Counted from the stretch's first letter, positions 9,522 through 19,128 are shown. The stretch is 64,000 bases of DNA from Neobacillus notoginsengisoli (GCF_003515685.1 NZ_QWEG01000001.1:124001-188000), one strand, 5' to 3'. A program made the numbers and translations. The notes: generated from the sequence alone by a model not told the origin.

Positions 9522-11033
9522 GTGAAAAATACGGTAAGGGTATTATTATTTTTATTGATTTTGACAGGGGCCATTTTCATTTTTCGTGAAAACCTTGAAT
9601 CAGAGTTGTTTCGCATATTCAGTTTAATCATTACCTTTTCGGTCTTTTTTATCGGGCTGGTCATTTTCCTCGAGAACAGGCATCCGACTCAAACCATTAC
9701 TTGGCTAGTTGTTCTTGGAAGTTTTCCGTTACTAGGCTTTATCTTTTATATTTTATTTGGGAGGAACTATAAGAAAGAACGCATTTTTCGCAAAAAGTAC
9801 TTCCTGGATAAGCAGGCTTTTTTAACAGTGGAAGGGGAAGCAAATGAAATTCCGGCGAACCGGCAATCAAAATATGCGGGCCAGCAGCAAAAATTAGTTA
9901 CCCTTGCCCAGCGCCTGGGGAATAGCCCGATCTCCTTCACGACAGAAACAAAGACTTTGGCCAATGGCAGTGAAACGTTTGAGCATATTCTACAGGAACT
10001 GAAAAAAGCGAAGCACCATATCCATCTCGAATATTACATTGTTCGGGACGATGAAATTGGCAAGGAAATCAAGTCGATTTTATGCAGGAAAGCCCGGGAC
10101 GGTGTCGAAGTCAGATTTATGTTTGACGCAGTTGGTTCCTGGCAGCTCTCGAAGAAATATGTTGCAGATTTAAGGAAGGCCGGGGTTGAGGCTGTACCAT
10201 TCGGGCCAGTTAAGCTCCCGTTTTTAAACAATAAATTTAACTTCCGGAATCATCGCAAAATTATCGTCATTGATGGAATGACCGGGTTTGTCGGCGGATT
10301 GAATATAGGTGACGAATATTTAGGCAGGAACAAAAAAATCGGTTTTTGGCGGGATACACATTTAATGCTGAAAGGAGATGCAGTCCGTTCGCTTCAGCTT
10401 ATCTTTCTCCAGGACTGGTATTATATGACGAATAAAAGCCTGCTGACAGAAGAGTACTTTCCCCATGTTCCAGCCGGCAGGGATTTGGGGGGCGTCCAGC
10501 TGATTGCCGGCGGGCCAGACAACGAATGGACGGCCATAAAAAAGATTTTCTTCTCCATGATTACATCTGCCCAAAAATCCGTTTGGATCGCTTCTCCGTA
10601 TTTCATCCCTGATGAAGATATAAAATCGGCTTTACAGATAGCAGCCCTCAGCGGTATTGATGTCCGGATTCTTATGCCGAACAAACCGGACAAACGGATT
10701 GTTTTTCATGCCTCAAGGTCCTATTTCCCCGATCTTCTAGAGGCAGGTGTGAAAATCTACGAATATCAACATGGCTTTATGCACAGCAAAATTGTCATTG
10801 TTGACAGTGAACTGGCCTCAATCGGTACTTCGAACATGGATATGAGAAGCTTTCACCTTAACTTTGAGGTGAACGCCTTCCTATACAGGACGGAAAGTAC
10901 ACGTAAACTTGTGAATGAATATGTAAATGATATAAAGGATTCGAAGAGGCTGGAGCTGGAAAGTTTCGGAAAACGCCATATCGGCTACCGGCTCCTTGAA
11001 TCGACATCGCGGCTCATGTCGCCGCTTTTATAA
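9522..11033 (+). CDS. cls: Cardiolipin synthase
   Basis: Membrane enzyme of the phospholipase D superfamily that joins two phosphatidylglycerols into cardiolipin plus glycerol. The 503-residue length is typical of bacterial Cls. Two N-terminal transmembrane helices (about residues 3-20 and 30-50) are followed by two catalytic HxKxxxxD motifs: HRKIIVID with His at residue 244 and HSKIVIVD with His at 421. GTG start at 9522 with a weak GGCGG site. It is monocistronic between the mecA and cls terminators. Confidence 0.95.
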   Translation: MKNTVRVLLFLLILTGAIFIFRENLESELFRIFSLIITFSVFFIGLVIFLENRHPTQTITWLVVLGSFPLLGFIFYILFGRNYKKERIFRKKYFLDKQAFLTVEGEANEIPANRQSKYAGQQQKLVTLAQRLGNSPISFTTETKTLANGSETFEHILQELKKAKHHIHLEYYIVRDDEIGKEIKSILCRKARDGVEVRFMFDAVGSWQLSKKYVADLRKAGVEAVPFGPVKLPFLNNKFNFRNHRKIIVIDGMTGFVGGLNIGDEYLGRNKKIGFWRDTHLMLKGDAVRSLQLIFLQDWYYMTNKSLLTEEYFPHVPAGRDLGGVQLIAGGPDNEWTAIKKIFFSMITSAQKSVWIASPYFIPDEDIKSALQIAALSGIDVRILMPNKPDKRIVFHASRSYFPDLLEAGVKIYEYQHGFMHSKIVIVDSELASIGTSNMDMRSFHLNFEVNAFLYRTESTRKLVNEYVNDIKDSKRLELESFGKRHIGYRLLESTSRLMSPLL

Positions 11034-11042
11034 CAAGAAAAA

Positions 11043-11068
11043 CTGCCCGGGATACTTCCGGGCTTTTT
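11043..11068 (+). terminator. Terminator after cls
   Basis: GCCCGG-GATACT-TCCGGGC hairpin (11045-11063) followed by TTTTTCT. Confidence 0.85.
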
Positions 11069-11087
11069 CTTTGGAATCCTCACGATA

Positions 11088-11116
11088 TTGACACATTTTT
11101 CGATCGTTTGTTAAAG
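11088..11116 (+). promoter_or_regulatory. Candidate sigma-A promoter of coiA
   Basis: A consensus -35 TTGACA (11088-11093) is 17 bases from TTAAAG (11111-11116), a poor -10. A weak -10 would fit activator dependence; coiA is ComK-dependent in B. subtilis, but I see no clear ComK box pair. Confidence 0.4.
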
Positions 11117-11176
11117 GACTGGCGTTGTCGTTTGGAGAATTCCTTTTTTGAAAGTTAAAAAAGGAGAGGATTGCAT

Positions 11177-12355
11177 GTGTTAACGGCGAACACGAAAAAA
11201 GGCGACAAAATATGCCTTGCCAACGAATATACCCGGGCTACGCTTGAATATTGGCGAAGGTCCGAGGAGTTTTTTTGTCCGATGTGCGGCGGGAGGCTCA
11301 TGATCAAGCTTGGTGAAAAGCGCATCTTCCATTTCTCCCACATGAGCGCGGCCTGTTTAGAGAGCAATTTTGAAAAGGAATCAGCCTATCATCTTGCGGG
11401 AAAAAAGAAACTTTTTCAATGGCTCGTGCGTCAGAATATCCCTGCAGCTGTCGAGCAATATGACCCGCGGATCCGCCAGCGCCCCGACATCACCTTCCAA
11501 TACGAAAACCGCTGCTACGCCCTCGAATTTCAATGTAGTACGATTCCAGAGAACTTGTTCATAAAACGGACGGAAAATTACCTGCAGGCTAACTACATCC
11601 CCTTATGGATTCTCGGTGGAAGCCGTGTCCCGGCCCACATTGGCGGTACCGTCACACTATCTGGTTTTGATTACTTATTTCTCCAGAGCTCTTCCGGATC
11701 TCCAGGCGTAATCCCTTACTTCTGCCCCGAACTCGGTTTGTTTTCTTTCATCCAAAACCCAATGCCCTGCTCAACTGCAAAAGCTTTTGCCAGCATCAAA
11801 AAAATCCCACTCCATCAAGTGAGTTTGAATAGTTTGCTTTCTCCATCCCTTTCTGGGAGTCTGGATTTGAACCAATGGCAAAAAAGCCTTGAAAGAAGCA
11901 AACTTGCGATTGGTGGAAACCCAAAGTCAGCGTATAAACCGTTCTTAAGTGAACTGTACAACGCTGGTCTAAATGTGTTCCTGCTTCCCCCGGAAATTGG
12001 CCTGCCTGGCTACTTCGCTCCTGCTATCTCGACATTCCCTGTTATTTGGCAAACGTATATATACCTTGATCTACTGGCAAAAAAAGAGCCGGGGAGTCTT
12101 CTATCAACTGGGGAAGCGGCTGCAGGTATTTACAGGCGTGTGGAAAAGGGCAACATCGGTTTAAGGAGGCTGCCGCTTGCAAAAGAGATGTCTGTTGAAA
12201 AAGCAGCAGGCGAATATTTGGAGATGCTCGCAGCGTTTGGTGTGCTCGCACAGCGAGGGGAGAGGGAGTTTCTTTTGCAAAAGGAACTGGCATTCCCGAA
12301 AAACAATGCCGAACAGAGTTCGATGGCTGAAGCATTCTATAGAAAGTACAAATAG
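11177..12355 (+). CDS. coiA: Competence protein CoiA
   Basis: Competence-induced protein that acts with RecA during processing of transforming DNA. The product is 392 residues from the GTG at 11177, 10 bases after AAGGAGAGGA; the TTG at 11171 is an alternative. The N-terminus holds a zinc-finger-like unit (CPMCGG, Cys34/Cys37, then FHFSHMSAACLE). A PD-(D/E)xK nuclease-like core follows: RPDITFQ then YALEFQCSTIPENLFIKRTE. The C-terminal half is poorly conserved helical sequence. It sits between cls and pepF, as in related bacilli. Confidence 0.9.
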   Translation: MLTANTKKGDKICLANEYTRATLEYWRRSEEFFCPMCGGRLMIKLGEKRIFHFSHMSAACLESNFEKESAYHLAGKKKLFQWLVRQNIPAAVEQYDPRIRQRPDITFQYENRCYALEFQCSTIPENLFIKRTENYLQANYIPLWILGGSRVPAHIGGTVTLSGFDYLFLQSSSGSPGVIPYFCPELGLFSFIQNPMPCSTAKAFASIKKIPLHQVSLNSLLSPSLSGSLDLNQWQKSLERSKLAIGGNPKSAYKPFLSELYNAGLNVFLLPPEIGLPGYFAPAISTFPVIWQTYIYLDLLAKKEPGSLLSTGEAAAGIYRRVEKGNIGLRRLPLAKEMSVEKAAGEYLEMLAAFGVLAQRGEREFLLQKELAFPKNNAEQSSMAEAFYRKYK

Positions 12356-12508
12356 GGCTTAATAATTTTCAAAGTTTGCTTTTTTCGCTGGAAAGAGGGA
12401 AACGATAGGTATAGGTGATTTTAAGAAATATGAAGGAATTTTCATGAAAAAGGAGAATAGTATTAATGGTATTGCTTCGTAAACCGAAATGTCGAATGGA
12501 GGATGAAA

Positions 12509-14326
12509 ATGGCAAATGAATCAGCAGTAAAAAAATTGCCTGCACGCGATGAGGTGCTTGTTGAACAAACATGGCGCTTGGAAGATATTTTTGAGACAGA
12601 TGATGCTTGGGAGAAAGAATTCCAGGCTGTGCAGGATTCGATTCCAGGAATGAGTGAGTATCGGGGCAAGTTGGGGGATAGCGCTGACAGCCTTTACAGC
12701 TGCCTCCAGGAGCAGGACCGCCTGCTTGAAAGGCTGGGGAAACTGTATACATATTCCCATATGCGGTACGACCAGGATACCGGAAATTCATTCTACCAAG
12801 GCCTGGACAGCAGGATGAAGGCACTTTACTCCCAGGCAGCAAGCCAGCTCGCGTATATCGTTCCGGAAATCCTTTCAACGGACGAGGGGAAAATCAAAGC
12901 GTTTTTGGAGGAAAAGCCGGAACTGAAGCTTTATGAGCATGCGTTAGAGGAAATTAACCTGCAAAGGCCGCACATTCTGTCCGCTGAGCAGGAATCGCTG
13001 CTTGCGGAAGCAGGCGAAGTGATGGCAGCCTCGTCCAATACGTTCGGGATGCTGAATAACGCGGATCTTGAATTCCCGACGATCAAAGATGAGAACGGGG
13101 AAGAAGTGGAGGTCACACACGGCCGCTATTCACGATTCCTTGAAAGCTCTGACCCAAGGGTCCGACGCGACGCTTTTAAAGCCGTTTACGAGACGTACGG
13201 CAAGTTCAGGAATACATTCTCCAGCACACTTGGGGGCCAAGTGAAGAAGGATAACTTCAATGCAAGAGTGAGGAACTATAAGTCGGCCCGCCATGCCGCA
13301 CTGTCTGCGAATAATATTCCGGAAAGTGTGTACGACAACCTTGTCAATACAATCAATGACAACCTAGGGCTGCTCCACCGCTACGTGAAGCTGCGTAAAA
13401 AGGTTCTTGGCGTCAATGAGCTTCATATGTATGACTTGTATGCGCCGCTTGTGAAAGACGTCAAGATGGAGATTGAATATGATGAAGCAAGGGAGCTTGT
13501 GTTGAAGGGGCTTGCGCCGCTCGGCGAAGAGTATCAAAGCATCCTGAAGGAAGGCTTTGATAACCGCTGGGTCGATGTCCATGAAAACAGGGGCAAACGG
13601 AGCGGGGCTTATTCCTCCGGAGCATATGGGACGAATCCATATATCCTGATGAACTGGCAAAACAATGTGAATAACCTGTTTACGCTCGCCCATGAATTCG
13701 GGCATTCGGTCCACAGCTATTACACAAGGAAGAACCAGCCTTATCCATATGGAAACTACAGCATTTTCGTGGCGGAGGTCGCATCCACGTGCAACGAAGC
13801 CCTTCTGAACGACTATTTGCTAAAGACCATTGATGATGAACAAAAACGCCTGTACTTGCTGAATCATTTCTTGGAAGGCCTTAGGGCTACGGTATTCCGC
13901 CAGACGATGTTCGCAGAGTTTGAACACCTGATCCACGAGAAGGCTCAAAATAACGAGGCTTTGACTGCAGAATCGCTGACAAGCGATTACTACGACTTGA
14001 ATAAAAAATATTTTGGCGGCAAAGACATTGTTATTGATGAGGAAATCGGGCTTGAGTGGTCCCGAATCCCGCATTTCTATTACAATTATTATGTGTATCA
14101 ATATGCGACCGGCTACAGCGCCGCGACCGCATTGAGCAGGCAAATTCTTGAGGAAGGGCAGCCGGCCGTCAGCCGCTACCTCGACTTCCTCAAAGCAGGA
14201 AGCTCAGACTACCCAATCGAAGTACTTAAAAAAGCCGGCGTCGACATGACCAGCCCAAAACCAATCGAAGACGCCTGCAAAGCCTTCGAAAAAGCACTCG
14301 GAGAAATGGAACAACTGCTCAGCTAA
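12509..14326 (+). CDS. pepF: Oligoendopeptidase F
   Basis: Cytoplasmic zinc metallopeptidase (M3B) that cleaves short peptides such as those imported by Opp. The zinc motif HEFGH starts at residue 395, and the third-ligand region follows in FVAEVASTCNEALL. The ATG at 12509 is chosen because GGAGG (12498-12502) ends 6 bases before it; the ATG at 12503 touches the ribosome site. The 605-residue length matches PepF/YjbG. In staphylococci and bacilli the RsaE/RoxS small RNA gene lies just downstream of pepF, and it does here. Confidence 0.95.
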   Translation: MANESAVKKLPARDEVLVEQTWRLEDIFETDDAWEKEFQAVQDSIPGMSEYRGKLGDSADSLYSCLQEQDRLLERLGKLYTYSHMRYDQDTGNSFYQGLDSRMKALYSQAASQLAYIVPEILSTDEGKIKAFLEEKPELKLYEHALEEINLQRPHILSAEQESLLAEAGEVMAASSNTFGMLNNADLEFPTIKDENGEEVEVTHGRYSRFLESSDPRVRRDAFKAVYETYGKFRNTFSSTLGGQVKKDNFNARVRNYKSARHAALSANNIPESVYDNLVNTINDNLGLLHRYVKLRKKVLGVNELHMYDLYAPLVKDVKMEIEYDEARELVLKGLAPLGEEYQSILKEGFDNRWVDVHENRGKRSGAYSSGAYGTNPYILMNWQNNVNNLFTLAHEFGHSVHSYYTRKNQPYPYGNYSIFVAEVASTCNEALLNDYLLKTIDDEQKRLYLLNHFLEGLRATVFRQTMFAEFEHLIHEKAQNNEALTAESLTSDYYDLNKKYFGGKDIVIDEEIGLEWSRIPHFYYNYYVYQYATGYSAATALSRQILEEGQPAVSRYLDFLKAGSSDYPIEVLKKAGVDMTSPKPIEDACKAFEKALGEMEQLLS

Positions 14327-14355
14327 GCGAAAAGTTGTGGAGATTGTAAAAATAA

Positions 14356-14410
14356 AAGTGCCTAGCACCCTGGCGGGACAATAAATGTCCCAGGTGGGTG
14401 CCAGGTGCTT
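14356..14410 (+). terminator. Large hairpin after pepF, repeat-like terminator
   Basis: AAGTGCCTAGCACCC pairs, with two wobbles and one mismatch, with GGGTGCCAGGTGCTT around an inner GGGACA-ATAAA-TGTCCC hairpin, then TTTTTATAC. The sequence resembles dispersed hairpin repeats I know from Bacillus intergenic regions (from memory, not searched). Confidence 0.75.
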
Positions 14411-14723
14411 TTTATACTTTGCATTAAAACCCCCTGAAACGGTTTCGCTGGTTCAAGGATGAGAAAATAAAAAAGATGGACAAAAACAGCAGGGGGGCAC
14501 TAAAAAGAAGCGGGAAAATATTCATCAGACCAAGTAGGTTCATAAAGAAAGAAAATACCAACAATAAGATGAGAATCGGAAACCGCAGGCCGTTCAATAT
14601 GCAATCCTCCTATCTGAAAACCTCTTTTTACATCTTATTAATCTGTTGTTTAAATGATGAGCCAATCTAGAGACAGACCTTTTATAAATTGGAGATCATT
14701 AAAATACAAAAGATATGACAATA

Positions 14724-14741
14724 TTGTGAAACAAAGCACAA
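14724..14741 (+). promoter_or_regulatory. Rex-like operator upstream of roxS
   Basis: TTGTGAAACAAAGCACAA matches the Rex consensus (TTGTGAA-N4-TTCACAA type), with a perfect left half and an imperfect right half. It ends on the base before the -35 of the roxS promoter, a position compatible with redox (NADH/NAD+) repression. Rex control of roxS is published for B. subtilis. Confidence 0.65.
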
Positions 14742-14746
14742 ACTAG

Positions 14747-14776
14747 TTGAAATGCCTCTCTTTTCCGTGGTATATT
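14747..14776 (+). promoter_or_regulatory. Sigma-A promoter of roxS
   Basis: TTGAAA (14747-14752), 18-bp spacer, TATATT (14771-14776). It predicts a start near 14783-14785, exactly where the RoxS-like sequence begins. Confidence 0.75.
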
Positions 14777-14783
14777 CTATACG

Positions 14784-14896
14784 TGAAGTTGATCACAACA
14801 AACATATACCCCTTTGTTTGAAACCGTGAAAAATTTCTCCCATCCCCTTTGTTCGTATTATATAGAAAAATGCCCTGCCGCAGCGGGGCATTTTTC
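14784..14896 (+). ncRNA. roxS: Small regulatory RNA RoxS/RsaE
   Basis: Trans-acting small RNA that pairs through C-rich single-stranded segments with ribosome sites of central-metabolism and redox mRNAs. The sequence carries both hallmarks of the RsaE/RoxS family as I remember them: ATACCCCTTTGTTTGAA near 14807 and TTTCTCCCATCCCCTTTGTT near 14834. It is about 113 nt, bounded by a promoter upstream and an intrinsic terminator (14866-14896: AAAAATGCCC stem, CCG loop, T-run). Location between pepF and spxH, with a Rex-like site upstream, also fits. Confidence 0.9.
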
Positions 14897-14907
14897 ATTT
14901 TTAGCAG

Positions 14908-14945
14908 AAAAAAGCCACCCTGTCCGTCATTGGACAGGGTGGCTT
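14908..14945 (-). terminator. Terminator of the yjbI-spxH operon
   Basis: AAGCCACCCTGTCC (14912-14925) pairs perfectly with GGACAGGGTGGCTT (14932-14945). On the minus strand the stem is followed by a T-run (14913-14908). Confidence 0.9.
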
Positions 14946-14970
14946 CATTTATCCATTCATCAAAAACATT

Positions 14971-15837
14971 CTAATTAATGTATCTCCAGAAAGTACCGTA
15001 TTTTGCCGGAACTTGTTCGACTTTTTGTTTCAACAGCAGCTTTTTCATTTCCGTGTTTACTTGCTGAGGAGATAGATCGTAAACAACGGCTATTTCTTTT
15101 GAAGCAACAAGCTGGAAAAATTTCATGAATGATTCCAACGAGGGAGGCGCCGATTGCTTCGGTTCCTCAGGAAGCATTTCCTGCAGTACCTGGACATATA
15201 CTTCATATGGGTAATATCCCGCGATTTTAATACCTTCTTCTTCTGCATTTTCATTGAAAAAGACAAGTGTCGGTATTTCATCAACTTCCATTTCAGCAGT
15301 GATTTTCAAATCTTGCTGAAATGCCTTTGCAGCACTCTCCGAATGGATATCAGTAATGAATTCCTCTACATCAAGCCCTATTGCCCGGGCGCATTCCTTT
15401 AATACCTCGAAGCTAGAAATGTTCTTTTTCTCTAAAAACAGCATTTCCTGGAGCCTGCGCAAAAAACGTGCACCGCGCTTTCTTCCTTGCAGTTCGGCAG
15501 CCTTTACAGCAATCGATGCAATATAAGGCGAAATGACCGGATTCTCTTCCCATAAGGAGGCGTCACAGGACATCCCCGACCGGCTGGCTGTCTTTTCCCA
15601 CATTTCGGCGATATTTTCAAACCGTTTCTTCTTTCCCAAGTTCAGCATCGTCAATTTTCCGCTTAACACTGGTTTCATTGAAAAGTAACGGCCATATTCA
15701 ATTTTCAGCTTTTTCATAATCGGCTCCAAAGCCCAGCACTCAGGGCATAACGGATCGATAAATATATAAATTTCTAATGGCTTTTTTTCCGGGCCGTGGC
15801 AATGGTGGGCAAAAAGCCGCTTTTCTTGTTCCATCAT
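14971..15837 (-). CDS. spxH: SpxH (YjbH), ClpXP adaptor for Spx degradation
   Basis: DsbA/thioredoxin-fold adaptor that delivers Spx to ClpXP; stress aggregates or inactivates it, so Spx accumulates. The product is 288 residues. A CxxC-like pair, Cys31-Cys34 (PLCPECWA), sits after the first beta strand, and a His/Cys-rich N-terminus (HHCHG) matches the zinc-binding region known in YjbH. The start overlaps the stop of the globin gene by 4 bases (ATGA), so the two are coupled. Its target Spx is encoded about 7 kb upstream. Confidence 0.93.
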   Translation of the reverse strand: MMEQEKRLFAHHCHGPEKKPLEIYIFIDPLCPECWALEPIMKKLKIEYGRYFSMKPVLSGKLTMLNLGKKKRFENIAEMWEKTASRSGMSCDASLWEENPVISPYIASIAVKAAELQGRKRGARFLRRLQEMLFLEKKNISSFEVLKECARAIGLDVEEFITDIHSESAAKAFQQDLKITAEMEVDEIPTLVFFNENAEEEGIKIAGYYPYEVYVQVLQEMLPEEPKQSAPPSLESFMKFFQLVASKEIAVVYDLSPQQVNTEMKKLLLKQKVEQVPAKYGTFWRYIN

Positions 15838-16241
15838 TCTGCTTCACCTGTCGTTTGGTTGTCTTCAGGAGTGTTGATCATATGCTGGGCTGTCAGAACA
15901 AGCCTTGCATAAAATTCCTCGCGCAAGCCACCTTCAAGCCCAACCTGATCCATTGCCTGGCTCATGCATGAAAGCCATGCCCTTGCCCGGGAAGGAGTAA
16001 TTGGAAATGGCAAATGCCTGGCGCGCATCATTGGGTGGCCGTGCTCTTCCGTATAAAGGGAGGGGCCGCCCAGGTATTGTGTAAGAAATTGCTTCTGCTT
16101 CCTGGCAACTTCTGAAAGATCATTGGGAAAAATGGGAGAAAGCTCAGGATGCTGTCCAACCAGTCCATAAAAAGCATCGACAAGCCGATGCAATGTTTCT
16201 TTCCCGAGCGCCTCATAAGGCGTAGGCAATTTCCCGGTCAT
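15834..16241 (-). CDS. yjbI: Truncated haemoglobin (group II, YjbI)
   Basis: Small cytoplasmic haem protein of the truncated globin family; a thiol-redox partnership with YjbH has been described in B. subtilis. It has 135 residues, with YEALG at the N-terminus, [31 protein letters not shown] and the likely proximal histidine His76 in RARHLPF. The ATG at 16241 follows AAAGGAG by 8 bases. It is first gene of a two-gene operon with spxH. Confidence 0.93.
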   Translation of the reverse strand: MTGKLPTPYEALGKETLHRLVDAFYGLVGQHPELSPIFPNDLSEVARKQKQFLTQYLGGPSLYTEEHGHPMMRARHLPFPITPSRARAWLSCMSQAMDQVGLEGGLREEFYARLVLTAQHMINTPEDNQTTGEAE

Positions 16242-16387
16242 GTTGACAACTCCTTTGAGTGTGTTTGCTTTATTTTAGCAATGCCCTATTTATATCTCAA
16301 ATAAATCGCCTTACAGAAGGAAGCGAACAACCATCAATAACCATTAGTCTACGCAAAAAAACCAACGTGATGCATGAAGCACGTGCC

Positions 16388-16966
16388 TCACTGTTCAAGT
16401 TTTCTTGTGTAAAAGCGTTGGATTTTGTTTGGCGTTTTTCTTATGGGTATACCAAGACGGCCAAGCAGTGATTCGAATAGTTGTTTTCCGATGTGGTAGT
16501 CCTCGACTTCGTATTCGAGTTCATAATCCTCGGTATCAAGGTAAGTGCTATGATCAAGGACTAGCAGGCCGTTTTCATAGGATACTTCAGCTCTCGTTGT
16601 GGCGAGAGACCCGAAAAAGGCTAGTTCGTGAAAGTGCACCCCCATTTTCCTAACTTGAGAGGCTACGCCGCCTTCAGGAAGCAATCCTTGCCTAAGCGCT
16701 TTTTCGGCTTCTTTTGCTGAAATGATCTGGTCGGTTTCAAGCAGTCCTACATCGTGCGGCTGTTTCAGTGTCAGTATATACTTGCCGCTTTTTTCGCGTA
16801 TTCTAAGCGCTGCTCCAAGTTCTTTCAGCGAGAAGGCTGGGGTATCAAAATAATGGTTTACCTGGCGCCTGAACGCACCTGGTGCAATGCCGAATTCTTT
16901 GGCTACCAGTTCAAATTCGTCCTTTTCCAAAAGGTTTTTAAATTCGATTTCGATGTTCTGATTCAT
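16388..16966 (-). CDS. yjbK: CYTH domain protein YjbK
   Basis: Member of the CYTH superfamily (triphosphate tunnel metalloenzymes) that hydrolyse triphosphates in a beta-barrel tunnel; the substrate of YjbK is not known to me. 192 residues from the ATG at 16966, 9 bases after AAAGGAG. The signature ExExK is visible at the N-terminus (IEIEFK), and tunnel residues follow in ALRIREKSGKYILTLKQP and EVSYENGLLVLDHSTYLDTEDYELEYE. It neighbours the alarmone synthetase yjbM, as in B. subtilis. Confidence 0.9.
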   Translation of the reverse strand: MNQNIEIEFKNLLEKDEFELVAKEFGIAPGAFRRQVNHYFDTPAFSLKELGAALRIREKSGKYILTLKQPHDVGLLETDQIISAKEAEKALRQGLLPEGGVASQVRKMGVHFHELAFFGSLATTRAEVSYENGLLVLDHSTYLDTEDYELEYEVEDYHIGKQLFESLLGRLGIPIRKTPNKIQRFYTRKLEQ

Positions 16967-17025
16967 ATGTCCCATCTCCTTTACGTGTAGACTATTATCC
17001 AGCCTTTTTTCGCCGGTTGCAATTT

Positions 17026-17055
17026 TTGGGGGAATTGCCTCAATTATGCTAAAAT
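17026..17055 (+). promoter_or_regulatory. Candidate sigma-A promoter of the yjbL operon
   Basis: TTGGGG (17026-17031), 18-bp spacer, TAAAAT (17050-17055), about 30 bases before the yjbL start. The -35 is weak. Confidence 0.4.
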
Positions 17056-17084
17056 AGGGAAGTGAATGTTGGAGGTTGATTTTT

Positions 17085-17444
17085 GTGAAAAAGAAATTAA
17101 ATGTAACCACTTCAGAAATAGTAAACAATGAATGTATTCTAAAACCTAGTGAAAATGCAGAAGGACTTATTCCGAAAGGGCAGATGCTTGTTGATTCTGA
17201 TAATCTTTCATTTGTGTACTTAATGGAGCATCAGGATGAATACATTTACATACTGCTTCCGGAAGTCGTCTGGAGCGACTTGAAAAAGTGTCTTGACAAT
17301 CATTTGCCTGTTCATTTGGAAACAGAGAATGGCCGGATTGAATTGACTGGGTTCCATGAAGAACTCGGTTATCTGGCAGAAAACATTAAAGGCAACGGCA
17401 ACTATGGCGAAGACATGGTTGCCAAAGTAGAAATCATATTTTAA
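17085..17444 (+). CDS. yjbL: UPF0738 family protein YjbL
   Basis: Small acidic protein of unknown function, 119 residues from the GTG at 17085, which is preceded by TTGGAGG. No membrane segment or known catalytic motif is visible; the C-terminal part (GFHEELGYLAENIKGNGNYGEDMVAKVEIIF) is typical of the family. It opens the yjbL-yjbM-nadK-yjbO cluster, diverging from yjbK. The assignment rests on sequence recollection and synteny. Confidence 0.8.
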   Translation: MKKKLNVTTSEIVNNECILKPSENAEGLIPKGQMLVDSDNLSFVYLMEHQDEYIYILLPEVVWSDLKKCLDNHLPVHLETENGRIELTGFHEELGYLAENIKGNGNYGEDMVAKVEIIF

Positions 17445-17487
17445 CAAGTGAATATTTTTAATTAGCCGGCCGGGGGTGTACGAATAT

Positions 17488-18117
17488 ATGAAGAACTGGG
17501 ATCAATTTCTCGCGCCTTATAAGCAGGCTGTCGATGAATTGAAGGTAAAATTAAAAGGAATGAGACGCCAGTACGAACTCGATTCAAACCCTTCCCCGAT
17601 TGAATTTGTAACAGGAAGGGTAAAACCAATCCCGAGCATTTTGGATAAAGCCCAGCAAAAAGAAATTCCGCTTGATAAGCTGGAGGAAGAAATGCAGGAT
17701 ATCGCCGGGCTTCGGCTCATGTGCCAATTTGTCGATGATATCTGGAAGGTCGTCAAAATGCTGCGAAACCGCAAAGATTTTGAAATCGTTGAGGAGCGCG
17801 ACTACATTTCGTATAAAAAAACAAGCGGATACCGGTCTTACCACGTTGTCATCCGCTATCCAGTCGAGACGATTTATGGTGAAAAAAAGATTCTTGCGGA
17901 AATCCAGATCAGGACGCTGGCCATGAACTTCTGGGCAACCATTGAACACTCCTTAAACTACAAGTATAGCGGCCAGTTCCCCGAGACGATAAAAAACCGC
18001 CTGCAACGCGCGGCCGAGGCCGCTTTCAGGCTTGATGAAGAAATGTCGACTATCCGGGGAGAGATTCAGGAAGCCCAAGCTTTTTTTACAAGAAAAAAGG
18101 AATCAAATCCTGATTAG
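17488..18117 (+). CDS. yjbM: Small alarmone synthetase YjbM (SasB/RelQ)
   Basis: Makes (p)ppGpp from ATP and GDP/GTP; a homotetramer in B. subtilis. It is a synthetase-only RelA/SpoT-like domain of 209 residues. I use the ATG at 17488 (MKNWDQFLAPYKQAV), which matches the known N-terminus; the GTG at 17476 lacks a site. Visible motifs: EFVTGRVKPIPSIL, MQDIAGLRLMCQFVDD, SYKKTSGYRSYHVVIRYPV and EIQIRTLAMNFWATIEHSLNYKY. No hydrolase or TGS domains are present. Followed by nadK after 66 bases. Confidence 0.95.
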   Translation: MKNWDQFLAPYKQAVDELKVKLKGMRRQYELDSNPSPIEFVTGRVKPIPSILDKAQQKEIPLDKLEEEMQDIAGLRLMCQFVDDIWKVVKMLRNRKDFEIVEERDYISYKKTSGYRSYHVVIRYPVETIYGEKKILAEIQIRTLAMNFWATIEHSLNYKYSGQFPETIKNRLQRAAEAAFRLDEEMSTIRGEIQEAQAFFTRKKESNPD

Positions 18118-18183
18118 AACAGGAAAACGGGTATAGGATAAGCATGTTTCCAGATGGATTTGAGGACAAGGAGCGCGCCGACC

Positions 18184-18984
18184 ATGAAATTTGCGATTAC
18201 GACAAAGGGTGACCAAAAATCGAATACGCTGATGCATAAAATGAGGACCTATCTTCTCGATTTCGACCTTGTTTATGATGAAGACCAACCGGACATCGTT
18301 ATTTCAATTGGCGGTGATGGAACGCTGCTCTATGCCTTTCACCGCTACAGCAGCCGGCTCGATAAGACGGCCTTTGTAGGTGTGCACACCGGGCACCTCG
18401 GTTTTTATGCGGACTGGGTTCCTGAGGAAATCGAGAAGCTCGTCATTGCCATCGCGAAAACGCCATACCAGGTGATTGAATATCCGCTCCTCGAAGTGAT
18501 TATTCGCTACCAGCATGGCGGAAAGGAATCCCGCTACCTCGCTTTGAACGAATCGACGGTTAAAGGGCTGGAAGGGACACTGGTTATGGACGTTGATATC
18601 CGCGGCCAGCATTTTGAACGATTCCGCGGGGATGGACTGTGCGTTTCAACCCCATCCGGCAGTACCGCCTACAACAAAGCGCTGGGCGGGGCGATCATTC
18701 ATCCGTCCATTGAAGCGATTCAGCTTGCCGAAATGGCGTCAATCAATAACCGGGTCTTCCGGACAATCGGCTCGCCTCTCATTTTGCCGGCCCACCACAC
18801 GTGCATGCTGAAACCGGTGAACCGGACGGATTTTGAGGTGACCATCGACCATTTAACGATGCTTCACAAAGAGGTGAAATCCATCCAGTTCAGAGTCCCA
18901 GATGAGAAAGTAAGGTTCGCCCGTTTCAGGCCATTTCCGTTCTGGAAAAGGGTCCACGACTCGTTTATTTCGGATTCGGACTGA
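18184..18984 (+). CDS. nadK: NAD kinase
   Basis: Phosphorylates NAD to NADP in the cytoplasm. 266 residues from the ATG at 18184; AAGGAG is 11 bases upstream, slightly far. The diagnostic GGDG motif is at residues 43-46 ([16 protein letters not shown]), followed by [13 protein letters not shown] and the nucleotide-binding [23 protein letters not shown]. The location between the alarmone synthetase and the RluD-type gene matches yjbN (nadF) of B. subtilis. Confidence 0.96.
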   Translation: MKFAITTKGDQKSNTLMHKMRTYLLDFDLVYDEDQPDIVISIGGDGTLLYAFHRYSSRLDKTAFVGVHTGHLGFYADWVPEEIEKLVIAIAKTPYQVIEYPLLEVIIRYQHGGKESRYLALNESTVKGLEGTLVMDVDIRGQHFERFRGDGLCVSTPSGSTAYNKALGGAIIHPSIEAIQLAEMASINNRVFRTIGSPLILPAHHTCMLKPVNRTDFEVTIDHLTMLHKEVKSIQFRVPDEKVRFARFRPFPFWKRVHDSFISDSD

Positions 18985-19128
18985 TGTGATTGGGCAGGTG
19001 GTTGTGTAGGCTGGAAGTGGAGAGCGTAAGAATTCAGCTTTTCAGATACTTTTGGCAAAATTGGCCACTGCACCGGGCTCGGAACGAATTATGGACGCAT
19101 ACCGTTGAGAAAATAGAGGTAACTTACT

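Noticed and set aside
14476-14670. Possible 64-codon gene upstream of roxS
   Set aside because: No ribosome site and not protein-like; it only reflects AT-rich intergenic DNA.
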